Positions 1 through 11,860 of a DNA stretch of 64,000 nucleotides are shown in pieces. The DNA is from Lepisosteus oculatus. Taxonomy: Eukaryota > Chordata > Actinopteri > Semionotiformes > Lepisosteidae. Below the pieces are notes generated by a model, which saw only the letters and a program-made list of their open reading frames with translations, was not told the origin of the DNA and made no database searches. Made by a program: the position numbers and the translations under genes. The DNA lies in assembly GCF_040954835.1 (NCBI RefSeq), contig NC_090698.1, positions 38,183,501 to 38,247,500 of the forward strand. The letters are read 5' to 3'. Positions within the stretch are counted from its first letter, which is position 1, and the number at the start of each line of letters is the position of its first letter.

Positions 1-35
1 TTTACCTGTACTTTCTTATCCTCCCTTGTGTGTAG

Positions 36-577
36 GTTTGTAACTGTGAGCCAAGACATGAAAAATAAAATTAACTACTCCAAATCAGAGGAGTACAAAA
101 AAAATAACTGGTGATTCATATTTTTAAAAGACTTAATAATAAAATGTTCCAGGAAAAAGTTTTCATTTGTAGGAATTTTGGAGAAAAAAAACTGGCCAAC
201 TTTTTTTTGTATTGAGGCTGACACTCAGTGATCCTAAAGAAGGAACTGTGTAAGATTTTGGCATCAATAAGGTTCCAGCAATCGGCTTGTTTCTTTCTAC
301 TTACAAAATATTTATTTAGAATTCTTTAGCAGAATATCTAAAGGGCATTTCCACCACATTAAGGAAGAAAAATCTAAATGCACTTCCTTCTCTATTCCAG
401 TTTTAATGATCTCCTTGTGTGAAAGAACAAGTTGCAGTATCATGTCTAACTCTCTTTGTCCTTTTTATTGACAGTATGCCTAGCTTTATGCTGTATATGG
501 ATAATCTTTGCTTCTGTTGCTGTCATGGAAATGCTGTTGTTTGCAAGCAAAGAAAAACGATTAGACGCAAAGCATAA
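36..577 (+). CDS. possible two terminal exons of an unidentified plus-strand gene
   Basis: A good acceptor (pyrimidine tract then GTGTGTAG) precedes 36. One frame is open to a possible donor AACTG|GTGATT at 110. A second good acceptor (CTTTTTATTGACAG) precedes 475. Joining 36-110 to 475-577 keeps frame and gives a 58-residue tail that includes CFCCCHGNAVV and ends TIRRKA. A different frame of the second exon is open to 656 and looks membrane-like (WIIFASVAVMEMLLF). I recognise neither product. AATAAA signals follow near 909 and 976. This is splice-site inference only. Confidence 0.2.
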
Positions 578-2780
578 ATATACCATGAGTGACTTCAACA
601 ATAATTTAAAAAAACATTACATTTTTATCAGTCTTCATTCTTCAAATATTATTTGAACACTGTGAAAGATGGCTCCCAAAAATATGAATGTAAGACCGAA
701 ATGATTGTCACATGCTGTGAACCTAGTCTACACAGTAATACAGTCAGAAAAATTCTAGTTTCAAAGACCAAAAGGCACACAGTGATTTGACATCATTATG
801 TGAATAATAATTTGTATGCTAGGTATGCTTTGGCATTTACAGTAACAAAATTAATCTCACATACTTCAGCAGGTGTAAATTCAACTTCACTCTAGGAAAA
901 TAGATGCAATAAAGCCTTCATACAGTTTCAATAATGCACATATTCTAAACATCAAATGTGAATACCACAGAAAATAAAAAGATTTTGGAAAACTACTGGA
1001 AATAGAAAAAAGAATAAGAACAGGACTTTATCTGAGTAATATGGCAAAGATGGTGTGGATTACCAAGAGTATCACACATACTGTAAAAGTATACAAATTT
1101 TAGCTTAAAGCCTAATATGGAAATACAATTGCAGTTTTTACTAAAATAAACGTTTCCATTCTTACAAAGATAATTGCTGTTTTACTGCACATTTCAGATG
1201 TCAATACATACTTTCAGATATTAATAAGGTACTAAAATCTAACTGTAGCATAAGTAAAAAGACTAGACATAATGACGCCACATCACATAAAGAAATGTTA
1301 AAAGCACCAGTAAAAACAATGAAATACACTCATTCATCAAATATTCCAAGAGCTTGTTGAGTCCTGAGTTGCCATTTCACATAATGGACAAAGATAATGC
1401 AACAGCTACATAAAACTCACATATCAGCACCATATTCCATACCTACTGTTATCCCTATGCCCAGCAAGCATTTTAAAATGGCTCCACTGCTGTAGGACAC
1501 TCCAAACACACAACAGTAGAGAGGCCTGGATTCTTTAAGTCTGCTCCAATCTGTGATTAAACAAGCTTTCTCTGAGGAGAGCTGGCGAAAAACCTCAGCA
1601 TTTTGCTTCGTGCACCAAGGAAACTATTGTGCCAATGTTCACAGGAACTGGCACAGCTGATGCATCCATCAACAATTAGGAGAGGGGCGGGGGAAGGGGT
1701 GGCACTCAGTCACACCAGGATTGGAAGGTACCATCTGCGTCTTAATAAGAGTGAGAAAGGGGGGAACTGAAGCAGTCTCTTCATGAAATTATACAATGTA
1801 TATACTGCATATCAGCTGCAAGGATTATGCACAAAACCGGGGTCTGCAAAAGTCTTTGAATTTTAATTTACATACTCTATAATATTGTAGCAAAGTGCAT
1901 AATCATGAGTTATTTTTAGGTTACATACAGTATCTGATAAAGGGCATAATAATCAGTTTTAACTGGAGACAAAAATGTAATAATTTATGTTTCACAGATT
2001 TAAAACCCATGTTGGGCAAGCGTTGAGTGAAAAAATCCTACTTCTGCACTTTCAAACTGTATACAGTTAATAAAGCAAGTTATACTTGCTTAATTATGAC
2101 ATTACATTGCTCTTCTGATTCCAACAGTGCAATCTTTTGCAACGATGTCCCTAAAGAGTATGAGAGGAAATTGCTCAGGTAATTATATTGTACTAGCATT
2201 ACAACATAAGCAAAACTCTGCTTTTCACTTTAATGGGAGAAAGAGAAGTCTTTTCAGAAGCTTTATTTTTTTAAGAAAATAAGACAGGTTAGAAACAAGT
2301 AAAGGCCATTTGGCCCATGTAACTCTTTTAGATGGATTACAAACCTGAAAAATCTAAGTGAAAAAAAGTAAAGTGAAACTGATATTCAACAGGCACCTCA
2401 TTACATACCAATAATTTAATAACACAAGTTAGAAACTATCCTACTTTAGAAAGCTCTAAGATTTATACCTTATTTTGTAACTAAGCAAACCTGTTATTTT
2501 CAAATGAAGTATTTTCTGATTTCTATTTTATGTACTAAGATTATTTTATGTACAATAATCAGAACAACCTCAAATTTAGTGAATTCATCTTAAGGAATCC
2601 CACAATCTTGGTTCTGAAAATTCCTTATGAAATTATTTTGTTAATTTCAGTGATCTGAGAAGAGATTCATTTGGGCCTTTTTGAGACCCCAATTTTTAAT
2701 CTTATCCTCCCTTTTTAAAAAAAAACCAACAAGACAACGTCATATTTATCATTACTTTCTTTTTTGTAGTATGTTTCATC
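578..2780. other. AT-rich stretch without a recognised gene
   Basis: No coding exon or full transposon is seen. The first part may be the untranslated end of the possible plus-strand gene before it. Around 2280-2345 a short piece (GGCCATTTGGCCCATG) resembles the dispersed repeat at 15.6 kb. Confidence 0.3.
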
Positions 2781-2789
2781 TCAAAGGAA

Positions 2790-2930
2790 CTAAAACTGCT
2801 TTACTTGATAAAGACAAACAAAAAACAGTACAAAATAAACAGCGCAGATAATGAGCTCTGTTTTATGCTCCCAACATTAACTTTTATTCTAATACCATTA
2901 TTTAAATGTTATGTAATACTATTTTGTTTC
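2790..2930 (+). repeat. fragment of a Tc1-type terminal sequence
   Basis: The words GACAAACAAAAAACAGTACAA and AATGAGCTCTGTTTTATGCTC parallel the stretch at 37095-37200, which begins with the AATTATTGGCACCCTT end typical of some fish Tc1-like transposons. Only a terminal fragment is present. Confidence 0.4.
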
Positions 2931-3860
2931 TCAAATAAGTTATATATCTCTTACATAAATTATATTTACTAGATAATTGCAAATCTACTTCACAGATCAT
3001 GAAGGATCTCTTGACAACAAGACTAGAGGCAGGCTTTAGTGATTCCTTTACAATAAAAGAGCATTTCATTGTAAGTTCAAGAGAACTTCCACTGGTTAAA
3101 AAGTGGTTCATTTGATTGGGGCTTTGAATAATGGAACATTTCACAGGATCAGAGGTTAGGATATTACAGCAGTCAGGTAATATTCCGATAAATATAACTT
3201 TAGAGAGTTTAGATCGCAGATGAGTAGATATTTTAATCTTGTGATTTAACATCAGCAGCCAGTCTGCAGTCCTAATTTGAGATAGTCTGAAGGGTTTAAG
3301 AGGATTAATGGAAAAAGTCATGGAAGTATTTTGTTATGGAGCTGAGTTAGGTGATGAATGATACATCCAGAGTGAATTGAGCATTTTGTCTCTATAATGT
3401 ATTCATGGATTTAATTTGAATTATCCATAGACTGTAGCGTTGTTGAGTACTGCCGATTATATTTGGAAACTGGGCACCAGTTTAGCCATGTAAGACATTT
3501 TAGTAGGACAACAAGGAGACAAGGGACATATACTTTCTAAATCAAGGGAAAGTCTGGCCATTAAGTGAGGCGTGAGCCTAGTTCAGTACATTGTGGTGTT
3601 CCTGGGAATGTGATGAATAGTATTTAAGAAGAGGAATAGAATTTGCCAGGAATTCAGCTGTTCCGGCTCCCCCAGTGGATTAAAGAAGACTCGAAGAGTT
3701 AATCCACAGAGGTTAAAGAGAAAGGGAAGATATTTTATTACCTAAAACCTCTGTGAATGGTTTTTTGTGGAATGGTTCTTGGGACCGAGCTGGTTTGCCG
3801 AAAGGAGGCCATCTGTACATCAGTATTTGAAGTTAATCTAACTTAACGAGTGTCTACCTG
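2902..3860. other. unrecognised stretch with a 139-codon minus-strand ORF
   Basis: The ORF at 2902-3321 (minus) begins MTFSINPLKPFRLS and has no recognised motif. The rest holds no known repeat that I can name. It may be degenerate mobile DNA; function is unsupported. Confidence 0.2.
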
Positions 3861-4094
3861 AAATCTGAGACATGAGAGGTGTGAACACATCTGAACATAT
3901 TTTACAACAGATTACCAGTACGTCGATACTACAATTAAAAGTATTTCAATAATATTATTATCATGTAAATTATTCAGAGTACAGTTAGTAATGTAGATGT
4001 GAGACATAGATAAGTTATAATTAGTTTTTAACTAATTGTTGTTTTTAACAGTTGTTTTGACAGACTATAGATCTGAACTGTGTATTTCAGAATA

Positions 4095-4208
4095 TACAGA
4101 TCAGAAAGAAGCTAAAAAAGAAAGATCAGCCTAGCTTACAACTTTTTATTGTACAGATCAGAAAGAAGCTAAAAAAGAAAGATCAGCCTAGCTTACAACT
4201 TTTTATTG
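4095..4208. repeat. perfect 57-bp tandem duplication
   Basis: Two adjacent copies, 4095-4151 and 4152-4208, starting TACAGATCAGAAAG and ending CTTTTTATTG, appear identical base for base. The identity implies a recent duplication. Confidence 0.95.
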
Positions 4209-5268
4209 TTTAGTTTTGCTCTGTATCATTAGCAAGACAGGAGGTAACCCTTATTTATGCACATTAAGTTTTCGGGTTTGTTTCAAGTGTGCATCTTAAA
4301 GTCCCACATACCCATCAGAATTTCAGCTGCCCACAAGCATAACTATTATTTCAAGAATTACTGTGGCTAAAGACAAGAAATAAAAACCTTTTTAGCTGCA
4401 GAATTCTTACCACATTGCTGGATAAGGCATTATTAAATGACAAAATTCAGAGATGACATGCGTACATATATTCATGTCTATTTCTTCCCTAGTTTTGTAG
4501 TGTAGTCCACTTACTATTTGAATGCCAAAAAGGAAGTAGATTTAGAAGTATTTATGCCATCCACTCCAGCCGGCACAAAGCAAACATCAAAAACTGCCTT
4601 TGCGCAATATACCAATTCTCAAACCCATCTAAACAGCTGAATCTTTGCAGCAGTTGGCAATGGACCTCCCATCCTGGTAAACCTGACAAATCCTGCACTG
4701 CAAAATAAGGACAATGATGGCAGGACCCATGACTTTTTGAGACACAAAGAGTCAGGTGCTGCTGAAATCACAACCTGTCTCAAAATGTACAACTTAAAAA
4801 AAATATAGAGGCGTTAGCTATATTTTCAAAGGTCTCATTTTTATGATACTGGAAAACGCAACACCTGAAGCCACAGAAGGATTTTAGAAAGGGCAATAAT
4901 TAATTTACAGGACCAAAATGTAAGAATCTCTATTCCGTCTAAAGCAAAAATATTGGTGCCAATGTATTTTTCCTATTACATATATCCATGTAGTGCTTGT
5001 ACAATATCAACTCAATATTCATAACTCCCTCCACACTGGTTCACTAAACAAGTAAATCCTATCTATATATGCATTTTAATAAATGTAAGACAAAATTGTT
5101 GAGTACTGCTGCACTATTGGGGTAAATTTCATCAATGACACCAGAAATCTGTTGTTTTTCTAACAACTTAAAAATGGCACTTTTTGTAAAGTGCTGTTGT
5201 CTCACTTTATATCGAGAATCTAGCCACTCAAAAGGTCTGTCTTTTCAAGAACTTGCAAAGGCATGCAG
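4209..5268. other. noncoding stretch, possibly a minus-strand 3' untranslated region
   Basis: No repeat recognised. If the minus-strand exons at 5.3 kb are real, this is their downstream untranslated region. Confidence 0.25.
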
Positions 5269-5445
5269 TCATTGAATGTCAATAAGCATATCACTCCTCT
5301 TGCTCTTCTTCATCTTCCTTTAAAATAAAGTGTTTAAATATGGCATTGGCATTACATTATTACAAACCCAAAACCTTAATTTGATTTAACTTACTCTCCA
5401 TGCTTTGAATACAGACTCTGCCACTCAGTGACAATAGCAGTGCAA
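5269..5445 (-). CDS. possible last two exons of an unidentified minus-strand gene
   Basis: On the minus strand a strong donor GGAGA|GTAAGT ends an open stretch (about 5445-5395). An acceptor-like TTTTAAAG at about 5318-5325 precedes 5317. Two joined frames are possible: one ends in an acidic tail EDEEEQEE, stop at 5291; the other ends KMKKSKRSDMLIDIQ, stop at 5269. The next kilobase downstream on that strand resembles an untranslated region. I recognise no protein. Confidence 0.2.
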
Positions 5446-6157
5446 GAAACTGCTATTTTGAACTGAACTTTGAACTTAAAAGAGTTTTGTAGCACAGACT
5501 ACAGGGCTCTCTGTCTGCATATACAACAATAACCCTCTTTGTTAACCAAAGACCAGTAGAACTGGGTCCTAGTAGCAGGTTCTGTATCTGTACACCAAGA
5601 GAAACACAAGATCCACTGTTTCTGTCTCTGTTTAGCGACTGTAGAGGATGACACTGCCAAAGCAAACGACCACCTTAACAATATGTCTCTCAGATGACAT
5701 GTGCGTTTCATTTCAGTTCTGAGGTGAAGTTCTGCAGTGACAAAACAAGCTTATTGGCTACACTGCAGCTAATTCAAAAATTCTGGTTTACTAAAGAATC
5801 ATAATTGATGATTCTTTATTTTCAAAAAAGCTGTTTTTTATTTAAGAAGTAAGTTAAGTTTGATAATTTAAGCCTGGCATTCTTGCATTTGTTGGTGATT
5901 TCACTGACAGTTGCTTTAATGTTTTCTTTTACAGCTCTGATAATTTTTCCATCATCAACTGCAGATGTTCGTCTTTGCTAATTGGTACCTAATTGGTAGT
6001 TTCTTTCTTCATCGGTATATCCCAAATTATTGATTTTGGTATGCCCAATTTCTGTGCTATTGTTCTGATTTTCTTTTCTTTCAGCTTCAGAACTGTATGC
6101 TTTGAAAGTATGAAAAATATAATGGCACATACGTCATATTAACTTAATATAGAAAAA
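5446..6157. other. no feature recognised
   Basis: Two overlapping 70-codon minus-strand frames at 5453-5711 look like chance. Nothing else is identifiable. Confidence 0.4.
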
Positions 6158-7745
6158 AATATCTGTAATTATTGGGACAGTAAGGCCAAATTTGCTATTT
6201 TTGATGTATTATCAAGCAAATCTGATGTGAGATGAAAAGATGAATATGAACCAAAAGTACAGAATGACACCTCTTATTTCTGGGTATTTCAGTGCTTATA
6301 TGTGGTACCATTGAAGAATAATAGCACTTTCTGTGTTCAATTCCCGCAATTCAGGTGTGCATAAATATTTGGACAATTAGCCACCAGATATTTCTTGTAG
6401 CCAGGTGATTCCTGCACTACCTGTCTACACATAAAGGAGCGGTGAATGTGTATTGATGGATTTAGCCTTTGCTCTTCCCTTTAGTGTCTGCTTTTAGAAT
6501 CAGTAGGCCTAAACCAACATGAAGACTAGAAAACTGTCAATGAATAAAAGCAAACAATTTGGATGCTGAAAGAAAAGAATTCAATCATAGCACAGAACCT
6601 GAGCACAGAAAAATTGGAATATCATGAAAAAGAAAGAAACCACTAGTTGCAATCGGCAACAACCAGATCAACTGAGACAACTACAGCTGATGAAAATGTA
6701 TGAAAGCTGTGAAGAAAAACTCTAAAACAGCTGGCTCTGAAACAACTTTCACAGTGCAGAGGTAAAGGTATCACAACCTACTGTTCACAGAAGACTTAAA
6801 TAGTTAAATCATAAAGGCTATACCATAAGATGCAAACCTCTCATCACCTCAAAAAAAAAGAAAGGACAGATTGCAGTATGCTAAAGAGTACAGAGATGAA
6901 ACAGAGAAGAGTTATGGAACAAAGTGTTATGGAGAGATGAGACAAAGATAAACCTCTACCAAAGTGATAGCAAGGTGATAATGAGGAGAAAGGAATGAAC
7001 TGCAGACAATGGCTTGAGCATGCATGATCACCTCTGGAACTAGGTCACTCATCTTAATTGATGATGTTACTAATGACTATAGCATAAGATGCTTCTGTAC
7101 ACTTCTGAAGTCATTCTTGTCTGCCTGTGTACAAGAAAAACATCCAGGCTCGTTGGCTGGCACTTCATATGCAGCAAGACAATGATACGAAACACACTGC
7201 CAATGCAACCAAGGAGTTCATTAGGGGAAAAAAGTGCAACTGCTTAGACTGACCAAGTCAACCTCTTGCTTTAAATCCAATCATGCTGAAAAGGAAACTG
7301 AAGTTAGTAACCCCCAAAACAAACAGCAACTGAAAATGGCTGCAGCAAAAGCTTGGCAAAGCATCTCAAATGAACCAAGAGTTTGGTGATGTCAATGGGT
7401 CACAGGCTTGAAGTAGTAATTGCTTGCAAAGGATCTGCAACCAAACCCTAAGCTTTATACTATTTCAATTAACTTTAAGATAATTTGTCCCAATATTTAT
7501 GCTTACCTAAAATGGGGGGAATGGTATTATTCAAAAATGTTAAAGGCACATATGCACAGAAATACCCAGAAATAAATGTGATATGCTATACATTAATAGT
7601 CGATACAATTATTCTGACATTCTATACATATTCATCTTTTCATCTCAAATCCATATTACTTAAATATACCATTTGGCTATACCATAATATACCATAGTCA
7701 TTTTGACATCACTGTCTCAATACATTTGGATGGCAGTGTATATCA
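6158..7745 (+). mobile_element. degenerate Tc1-like transposon with long inverted terminal repeats
   Basis: Ends at about 6158-6330 and 7500-7745 are inverted copies of each other. They share GAGATGAAAAGATGAATATG and TTATTTCTGGGTATTTC with small differences, so the terminal repeats are about 200 bp. Between them, broken plus-strand frames carry Tc1 transposase pieces: a TKINLYQSD motif (about 6940-6970), a QQDND-like catalytic patch (about 7170) and a C-terminal KAWQSISNEPRVW-like region (about 7350-7390). Many stops and shifts make the transposase dead. Confidence 0.85.
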
Positions 7746-8265
7746 CAAACTGTGCAAAGCTAAGAAAAGGAAGCACCAATCCCGTCTGGCTCCCTAGTGT
7801 AACAGTAGGAACTGCAACCTGTGCCTTAGGAAGTTATATACACTAATAAAAATGCCTAATGAAACTAAAATGACATTTTTGGCAAACAAGACAAATAAAG
7901 CCACTGAAGTAGTGTCAACAAGACGTGTCATCCCTGCCAATCCTTTAAATAAACACTTAGTACATAGCCTGTTCAATATATTTAACTATCCCAAATCTTG
8001 TGTTGCAAAGCATCTGTTATTTTTTTTAAAGATGTAAGCATGTGAAATTTACACATTCCTGTTTATAATGTTTCTGTCCACATCGTCCATCACTCAAGAC
8101 TCAACATTAACGATACATCTGAAATGACTGCATTTTTTACCGATTTCATTGAACTTAAACTGGTAACATTTGCAGTAGTTTCCTTTACTCAAGTGACATT
8201 GTTTGGTATCATGTACACAACACACTACCATACACTGAATACAGCACAGCTCCACCAAAATTCTT
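7746..8265. other. no feature recognised
   Basis: Short frames on both strands overlap each other and show no motif. Confidence 0.4.
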
Positions 8266-8267
8266 TC

Positions 8268-8440
8268 AGTCCTTTATTTTACCAGATAAGTCAAATGAGA
8301 ATCGATTTACAATGACAATCCGGTGATTCACCGGTACAACAATCTGAGTGAAGTATCTTACTTAAAGGGAGAACATCAGCATCTCATCCAGGATTTGAAC
8401 CTATGACCCTCCAGAGCCCTAACCTCTACTTCCAAACCTC
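8268..8440 (-). repeat. tRNA-derived SINE copy
   Basis: On the minus strand the sequence carries a polymerase III B-box-like GGTTCAAATCC (forward GGATTTGAACC at about 8391). It ends with a tail like ATTGTAAATnnnATTnnCTTATCTGGTAAAATAAA, the 3' end shared by several fish SINEs and their partner LINEs. Truncated and diverged. Confidence 0.7.
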
Positions 8441-10151
8441 TTGAAGATTAGACAATATTTAGGAAATATCATTTTACTCTTTAATGCCGATATAATTTAT
8501 TATCTAGAGTAGGCATTTAATATGAACACATATTATTTGATTAATCATTAAAAGACAACTATTTTCCACATTTCACTGAAACTGGGAAATTACACCCAAG
8601 GACTAAGCTGTGAATTAGAATTATACTAAATGCCAGCATTTGAGAGAGTCAGATCTTTATCTTCATCACTGAAGCATGAAGTAAAGTTACAACTTTGTAC
8701 TCAATTTCTTCATTCAATGTCACTGCATTTGCTTATCTTTTGGTATTTCCACAGTTTGTGCAGACTACACATGGCTACATGGGGTGTGTAAAGGAGAGTT
8801 CTGAGTATTTTTCAAGCTGCGAAATTACACATATAAGATTAAATATCTTTGCCTATCCCCACACTCTGCAGGACCTTGGACAAACCAGGTCATAAAAACA
8901 TATTTCTCCAGTGATGAGAAACTGGAGATAAATTCCAATAATAAACTAAAATACATTTCTTCAGAAAATTTTGTATTTCTGGACTGAGATTACATTTTCA
9001 GAACTACATTTCCAGAGTCAGGTGCTGCTAATAAACTCCCAGAATTTAGACTTAAACCTCTAAGAGTAGCTGGGTCTTGCACAAATTGTAATGCTATTTT
9101 TAAAACATGTACAGTAGAACTATAGAGATCACACATGATTCCTTCCAATACATTTCTATAAGACTAGCAGGTGGTTTTTCAGGTAAACCCTATGTAAAGT
9201 CTATACACCTTAACAATCACATATAATATTCAATACATCATGTGCCGAATCTTAAAAAGGACCAGTGGAGCTTGCAGCAGGTCATGTTGACACTGCTGCA
9301 GCAATTTAAAGACCACTCAGAGAAATAATGCACACTACAAGAGGAGCCAAAGAGTCAAAAAGAAAACTTGGCAAGAGTCTGAGAAACACTTGTCAAATTT
9401 GTTCTCCCTTCTATTGCTATTAAATGAAATGTGAACACTACATGATTTTATCATACGCGCATGCTTTATCTGTACCATTTTTGTCTTCTGTGAGATGCAA
9501 CTTATTTTTTGTCCATTAGAAAAGGAGATTCCAAATGAGATCAAACCTTGATCAGTTAAGTGACAAGAATGATTCCACAAGAAGCCACAGTATGACTTAT
9601 TCAAGACTAGGTGTACTGTAAGAAAGGTGCACGGCTTCTTAATGTGCTTATAAACAACAACATCTGACTTTTTTTTAACTGCAAGGAGGTTGCACACTTC
9701 ATTTTATCCTCTCAGATTTACAGCATAAGATTCAGTATCAAAGAGATATGTAAGAATGGCAACGGGACCACACATTTGCAGTAAAGAAGGACCTCAAATT
9801 GGAGAACTGAAAGGACAGTTTCCACACATCAGTGTCTCACTTGAAATAAAAAAAAGTAAATCATGAGGTTTTGAAAAAGGCAAAGACTCATTACACAAGC
9901 ATTCTGTTTTACTGCTTCATTCCACAAAGTGCAACAAATTAAGAACTGAAGCAGTTCTTTAAATTTTAACTTCTGTATTAAAATGGTCACTGCCACTGTT
10001 CAGATTTTTTTTTCATTTTCATACAATTTGTTATAAGATAACATTTAATATATAAGATTAAATATTTTAATTTTAAAAGATGAAAAATTAAAACAGTAGT
10101 GTCTAATACTTTCAATATTTTAAGTTGACAAAGTGGGCCAGCACTATTTAC
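8441..10151. other. no gene recognised
   Basis: A minus-strand frame of 120 codons at 9335-9697 has no motif. A short plus-strand open end at 9245-9336 reads DQWSLQQVMLTLLQQF then stops, without an acceptor site. Nothing else stands out. Confidence 0.35.
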
Positions 10152-10204
10152 CTAGACTACAATCTGAATTTGCCATTGTTTTCCTTCACCTGCTTTAAAT
10201 GTGG
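10152..10204 (-). other. possible small minus-strand exon ending in a stop
   Basis: Bounded on the minus strand by TTGCCTATTGTAG and CTAG|GTAAAT. One frame reads TFKAGEGKQWQIQIVV and the stop codon is the last three bases of the exon. It could be a terminal or noncoding exon, or chance. No homologue recognised. Confidence 0.12.
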
Positions 10205-11690
10205 CTACAATAGGCAAACAAGAATGGTAATCTGTTACTAAGACCTAAGAAGCACAATTACTGCTCTAGGCATTGTGACTACAATACCAGTATGTAATGA
10301 AGGCAACCAACGGACCATGAAAACCATCCACGTTTTTAAAGACTATTCGTTTTTGCTCGCTTTAGTATGTATATATAGCACAAATATTCCTCCACGTAAA
10401 AGTTTTCATTGCTGCAATGTTTAACCATGGAATTTAATTGACCACATTTTTAATACAGTCAATAAGGAGACCAAATAATTTTAATACAGTGGTTGACATG
10501 ATTCACCGGCAGAGAATTTGTTGCAGTGTAATTAAAACTACTAAATAGTGCTAAAAACACACGTTATTTCTACAGCTTTACCTTGCTTACATTATCAAAT
10601 CTTGCTTAAATTAAGGAATTCTTTAGTCAGAAATCAAACCTATACCGTTCACGGCTGTAGGTAACTCAACTATCGAATGAATTCACCATTTCACTAGATG
10701 ATGTGCAAATTTGACAAGTTGGGCCATTTTTGTCTGTATTTCGTCCAATAATAAAAATGCATCACTTTCATACCAATCGAGCAGGGCAGAGTTCCGCAAA
10801 ACCAGTGTGCTTATTTCTCTTCATCGTAATCCATGCAATCTCCAAACGCCATATTCGAATTCATAACACAAGGGATATACCAGTTTTATTTATTTTATAT
10901 ATGTACATATTTACCATGCACGTCATCAGTGAAAAGAAAGGCTCTTCTGAACTAAGTACAATAGCAGCGGCAACAATGCCTACAAGATTCAAATGCAAGT
11001 TACAGTAGCCCGAACATCGAGGAATATTTCTCTGCGTATTACGACAAACCAAAGGACATTTTACTTGATCTGTACAATAAAGAAATATATACATATCGAC
11101 TTAGCCTAAGTACACAGTTTTGTCTGTACAGTCTTAGTGTAGTTATTGCACTATATTTCTTCACATTGTTCGTCCCACCCTTAACGTCAAGACCAACGCA
11201 GCTAGTCTTATTCCTGCAACAGCCGCTGCGGTTTAAAATCGTCAGATTGAAAGGTGGTTGCAATTTCCCTCGCCCTTAGATGTTTGTCGACCTTTAACGT
11301 AAACGGCCTGTACAGTAACCCTCGACCGAACACAAACCGGCAAATAATCATAAAGAAAAACTGGACAAAATGGCACTTCCTGGTCCAAAATAACGTTTCT
11401 ATGTAACCTACTAAGAATAAAAACTCCAAGGTCTCAATTGCTTTTCCATTATGGTATTAATCACCAGATCACAAATGATTCAAACGCAGCAAATGCACTT
11501 TCTCCTTTTTTTTTTGGAATGGGAGAGGATGTTGGCATTATTTCAGTACCCCCTCTTCTGTGAAACAGCTACCAATATAGATATTACGACTGTCAACTCA
11601 CCAGTTTATCGGTGTTTATGTCGACAAGGAACAGGGATAAGGAAAAGGATGGTGTATTTGTAGGCTATTAATGACGTCTTTCTAGTCCTC
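10205..11690. other. no gene recognised; slightly higher CpG content than neighbours
   Basis: Several overlapping frames of 70-90 codons on both strands, none with a motif. CpG dinucleotides increase from about 11050 toward the promoter-like stretch at 11.7 kb. Confidence 0.3.
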
Positions 11691-11699
11691 TTTTCATCC

Positions 11700-11860
11700 A
11701 TATAAAATAAATAATGCCGTAATCCCGAAGTGCCTACTGTCCCTGCTCCGCCTGCTGGTGGCCATCTTTAATCCTCAACATCCCAACAACACAGCCAGCT
11801 CCAGCACTGCTCCTTCACTGCATTCTGGGTAACACAGCACAACCCTCTGTGTACCAGTGG
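11700..11860. promoter_or_regulatory. candidate housekeeping-type promoter
   Basis: Locally GC-richer DNA contains GGTGGCCATCTTTAA, whose reverse complement includes AAGATGGCC, the YY1 core usual near transcription starts. It also contains CTGCATTCTGGGTAA, whose reverse complement contains the ZNF143-type CCCAGAATGC core. No TATA box is obvious. No first exon is assigned to it, on either strand. Confidence 0.35.

Noticed and set aside
456..656. Plus-strand 66-codon frame with a membrane-like stretch
   Set aside because: It starts at a TTG inside a likely intron and clashes with the frame required by the preceding open exon. Kept only as an alternative reading.
2902..3321. 139-codon minus-strand ORF as a gene
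   Set aside because: No recognised domain and no start-site or splice support; length alone is possible by chance in 64 kb.
9245..9336. Short plus-strand open end reading KKDQWSLQQVMLTLLQQF
   Set aside because: It looks protein-like, but there is no acceptor site upstream and no continuation; treated as chance.
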